A DNA stretch of 24,133 bases. Origin: Reticulitermes lucifugus. Taxonomy: Eukaryota; Arthropoda; Insecta; Blattodea; Rhinotermitidae. Position 1 is the first letter of the stretch. Each line of letters begins with the position of its first letter. Below are positions 21,251 through 24,133 of this stretch, piece after piece. The stretch spans positions 4,216-28,348 of the forward strand of contig JAKCWW010007485.1 of the NCBI GenBank assembly GCA_026260175.1, written 5' to 3'. A program made the translations under genes and the position numbers. The notes below the pieces were generated by a model. It was not told the origin of the DNA. It searched no databases and was given only the letters and a program-made list of their open reading frames with translations.

Positions 21251-21846
21251 GGTAGAGCCAGACAGACACAGATGACGATATAATATGACGTATGCATATT
21301 GCATGTTTGGTAATTAAGACTACAAATACAGTCAGAATATGTAATACGTCTTGCTTTTCCATGGCAAAAATTGTTAGGCGAAAGTGCCTCAATGTTATGT
21401 TATACGTACATTGCCTGTCTTGTTTATTATCATCTAAGAACAAAATATAATATACACCAATATTTCGAACTTTTAAATCACACAAGTACTATATTTTTCT
21501 GGTCCACTGCCTTGCATTTACAATAATTTGTAACATAAGCCTTTCAAACTTAACCCGCCTTATCATGAAGATATCAAAGAATAATTGCTTCCAGGTAATG
21601 TTGTAAGCCAACATGATCTGTACTGACACCAGCTCTGGTTCATAAACTAAAAGGAAAGAGACTCTTGGGATTAGAGTTCTGAAAACATAACAGTGCCTCG
21701 CTTGTCCATGAACTCCCCGAATTTCAACACAAATTACTATTACATTGTTCAAAATAGCCCGGCAATTGCCCTAGCCTGGAAGACAAATCCAGTCCATGCT
21801 TCCCGTCCTATTTATTTAAGATCAATTTTAATATTATCCTCTTACC

Positions 21847-21922
21847 TATGCTTATGAATTCGAAGTGGTCTCTGTCTTTCAGGTTTATAGGATATATCTG
21901 GCGCTTGTGGTTTGTAATTATA
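21847..21922 (-). other. Possible exon ending at an AG|GTAAGA donor
   Basis: On the minus strand one frame is open from a TAG near 21980 to a TAG near 21820, about 60 codons including the donor region. It reads YLYFLGIITNHKRQIYPINL and then KDRDHFEFISIGKR. A CATAG|GTAAGAGG donor lies at its end (donor at 21841-21846). A possible acceptor is CCACAAG just upstream of CGCCAG. The translation is not low complexity but is unrecognised, and the frame has no ATG. A repeat-derived segment is an alternative. Confidence 0.2.
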
Positions 21923-22303
21923 CCCAGAAAATAGAGATAGATCGTTCTTCCGAAAAGTTGCCGCACCCAAGTGTTAGACTACACGAAGTCAGGCCAGAGT
22001 TTAAACCTCAAATCTTATAATTTCTTGTACTGATGAATTTCATAGGTCTTAATGATTGTGCAAAGGTGGTTCACTTGTAAACGAAAAATGTCATTTTCGT
22101 TACTCAACCGGGGCACATTTTACCACAACGGAGATATGTTCATGTTTTTCCTTCTTACCTCGAACAAATTTAGAAATATTAACTCAAATTATCCCACCAT
22201 CATTTCCTTCTAAGTAATTTCCAATTTATTATTCACTGATCATACTGTTATTTACCGCGATTTAATTTGAGCTATAGACAGTGTCGTTAAATAATAAATT
22301 AAC

Positions 22304-22427
22304 AGATAACAATCATCAACCAACAACTGCACTAATTGTAATTATTATAACACTTTAAGATTAAGGGCAATCTTAAAGTGTTATAATAATTACAATTAGT
22401 GCAGTTGTTGGTTGATGATTGTCATCT
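22304..22427. repeat. Near-perfect 59-bp hairpin with 6-nt loop
   Basis: The arms 22304-22362 and 22369-22427 match as reverse complements at 58 of 59 positions; the single mismatch is between 22308 and 22423. The loop is AAGGGC. All other inverted repeats in this window are much more diverged, so this one is young, kept identical, or under constraint. It is flanked by GTTAAATAA at 22286-22294 and 22455-22463, a possible but weak direct repeat given the AT-rich context. Possible identities are a foldback MITE, an inverted duplication created by template switching, or a hairpin-RNA locus giving siRNAs. No open frame is involved. Confidence 0.85.
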
Positions 22428-22654
22428 ATTGCCATAATGCACGGTGAACAAAAAGTTAAATAAATTAATAATTACAAATCATATTAGTTACTCTTGTTAT
22501 GGGACGATAAGTCTTCCTTATATTCTAAAATATTTTCATTTTATTTATAATAAAATCTGAATATTTTGTTATCAGTATTGGACATGTATTTTTCCTGTAA
22601 AAAACTACATACATTAGATAGGGAATACACTGATGGGAGGTTTAAAAATAGAAA

Positions 22655-23050
22655 GGTTGTAGAGGCCGATCGTCATGAAGGGATGAGCAAGGCGTGGCTG
22701 TGTCCCTCACCCATATCTTCTTGTTTTTGTGACTGTTACGTAGGCCTACATTAAGGTATTCTTTGAGACCATCTTCTGCCCTTACAATGTGGCCTTTTGT
22801 TACTGATGAGGGTAGCAGCTGTAGAAGCTTTGCAAGGTACAGAACCGGCCGGATTGAGTGTGGCGAATCAATTCATTCCCGAATAAGACGCTGAGCACTG
22901 ATGGAGACAGAGCACCTGTCCCGCAACAGTGGCTTAACTCCACTCACATCAATATTTATATGAAGTTTTCTGTCGCCTGAGATGCCAGACAGTGTAATAA
23001 AGGAGACAGGTATCAAAATTTGGAGAAAGATAAGGAGGACATTGCCTCTA
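22655..23050. other. GC-richer block, probable repeat fragment
   Basis: The stretch has clearly higher G+C than its flanks and includes GTAGGCCTAC-like and CCGGCCGG palindromes. An exact CTGATGA occurs at about 22803, but the sequence after it does not form a convincing stem followed by GAAA. I cannot assign it to a family. The 62-codon frame at 22566-22754 is unsupported. Confidence 0.3.
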
Positions 23051-23218
23051 CCTTTACAGTACGGAAATGACTGCTGGTATGTTTCTTCTTGATTCCTCGT
23101 ATGGCATTTTATTTAATGGCAAATAACATATAAATTCTGAATAATTAATGTATTTGTGGAGTATGGTTCCTTCTCAGACAGAAGCAAAACGGACTCTAAA
23201 AAAGAGGCAGGAGTTTGA

Positions 23219-23405
23219 GATCTGAGCTCTTTCGGGCTTTTATACAGCGTAGAATGGTAGTTTTGTACCGACGTTTCGGGACAACCTGTCGGTCCCACAT
23301 TCAAGTGTCAAGCTTGACTCTGAAAGATAGGACGATAGGTTGTCCCGAAGCGTCGGTACAAAACTACCATTCTACGCTACGTAAAATCCCAAAAGAGCAC
23401 AGATC
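23219..23405. mobile_element. Palindromic MITE-like element, copy 2
   Basis: Two arms (23219-23312 and 23313-23405) meet at a perfect TCAAGCTTGA centre with no spacer. Both carry GCGTAGAATGGTAGTTTTGT, the block ACCGACG(T/C)TTCGGGACAACC and AGATC at the outer ends. The arms are more similar to each other than those of copy 1, so this insertion is younger. The element is related in block order and outer sequence to 1245-1448. No clear target-site duplication is seen. The 63- and 96-codon frames (23113-23304 and 23215-23505) share similar peptides, such as CPE(T/A)SVQNYHSTL, because they are the two arms read outward; they are not genes. Confidence 0.85.
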
Positions 23406-24092
23406 CCATTTACACCGCGACGAAAGCTTGAAATCAGACAGCAGATTCCTCCAAAACGTTTGTACATACCTACTAAATTACATGTCGTCATGTCGAGGAA
23501 AATAGCTATCTTTATTACCACCACAAGGAGAATATCAAGTCTGATATTGACATGCTTCTTCTGAGTATTTATTTGTGGAAACTGTTTTTAAAATATTAAA
23601 ATTCAGTCAGGTTTTATTACCTACCAGAGAAGACACCACTTGTACGCCATGAGTATACATATTTATTACTGTTCTACAATGGATTAGACTCTGAAAACTG
23701 CGGTATGAGAGGGGAACAGAGTTACGTAAGAAATAGTATAAGAATACGCGATAGGGAAATCCGTGGTATAAGTGAAACATTGTGTAGAGTCGGGAGAAAT
23801 GATTCACTTTGTAAGACTTTTCCATTCTTTGCTATCTCTTCCTTATGATAACAACATTGTGAAAGGGAAGAAGTCAGAATGTTGGGGAGGAGGGGCTAAA
23901 AGTAAGCGCAATGCAATTTATATTTGCTGATTAATTGCAAATTGTACAACTTTTAAAAGAATTTGGTGGTCTTTAAAAGGAAGGGGATTACGTTTGGTGA
24001 ATACAAAGAAGGAGGGCTGCATGAGAAGCATGCAGTAGCAACTTGAGATTGGAAAATATGTCATGACTATGTAAAGCATTCCCATTACAGGC
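23406..24092. other. AT-rich non-coding stretch
   Basis: I see no gene or element. The 72-codon minus frame at 23607-23825 is unrecognised. Confidence 0.6.
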
Positions 24093-24133
24093 CTTGACAG
24101 GCCCTTAGGGATCCAGGAGGTGGAGGCTCCCAG
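24093..24133 (+). repeat. GC-rich segment cut by the window edge
   Basis: The last 40 bases switch abruptly to GC-rich sequence with AGGCCTTGACAGGCCC and GGTGGAGGCTCCCAG. The sharp border suggests the start of a dispersed repeat that continues outside the window. Too little is visible to classify it. Confidence 0.3.

Noticed and set aside
22801-22840. Exact CTGATGA followed by GAAGC, as a possible hammerhead core
   Set aside because: The intervening sequence does not form a convincing stem II and no closing stem is visible.
19035-23070. CTTTACAGTA(G/C)GGAAATGA shared between about 19034 and about 23055
   Set aside because: Only about 18 of 19 bases match and the flanks do not align, so chance similarity in AT-rich sequence is possible.
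23215-23505. 96-codon frame and its minus-strand partner at 23113-23304 with similar peptides
   Set aside because: The similarity arises because both read the same inverted-repeat arm outward; the sequence is a palindromic element, not a protein gene.
1-24133. CRISPR array, bacterial operon, rRNA genes, endogenous viral proteins or an intact transposase
   Set aside because: No regularly spaced direct repeats, no rRNA-like sequence and no recognisable viral, polymerase or transposase motif were seen in any frame.

Overview
The window looks like intergenic or intronic DNA from a large, AT-rich animal genome, most likely an insect. The evidence is compositional. There is no dense coding, no operon-like layout, no recognisable rRNA or intact tRNA, and no reading frame above 157 codons in 24 kb. 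What is present is decayed dispersed repeats, palindromic non-autonomous elements, microsatellites and a tetranucleotide-headed repeat of a type I associate with insect DNA. A cockroach or termite-like (polyneopteran) host is my guess from the general look of the repeats. I cannot prove it without a database search.

Layout. The first 5.6 kb is AT-rich background with a 204-bp palindromic element (1245-1448), a compact hammerhead-like fold on the minus strand (3855-3899), a tRNA-like scrap (5210-5285) and a half copy of the palindromic family (5528-5605). From 5.6 to 13.4 kb there is little except pyrimidine-rich sequence. Two sets of splice-like signals lie in it: a strong acceptor at 7910 leading into an open frame, and a 29-nt candidate micro-exon on the minus strand (8547-8575). 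Between 12.8 and 14.3 kb lie the two longest open frames, on opposite strands, neither recognisable. From 15.9 to 16.2 kb there is a polypyrimidine tract running into a (TCA)n microsatellite. From 16.7 to 20.1 kb there is a repeat-family fragment, a 158-nt candidate exon on the plus strand (17095-17252), a possible minus-strand exon end (18107-18231), a two-copy degenerate tandem repeat with a G9 run in each unit (19111-19476), and a SINE-like sequence (19931-20073). The last 4 kb holds a (GTCT)n-headed dispersed repeat (20930-21250), a possible minus-strand exon (21847-21922), an almost perfect 59-bp hairpin (22304-22427) and a second full palindromic element (23219-23405) related to the one at the start.

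No complete gene can be supported. If the window lies inside a gene, the splice-bounded segments are the places to look. The strongest unexplained structures are the near-identical hairpin and the family of elements sharing a GAAGATG / stem / GAAAC block that resembles a hammerhead ribozyme core. No cassette, defence system, virus or CRISPR array was seen.
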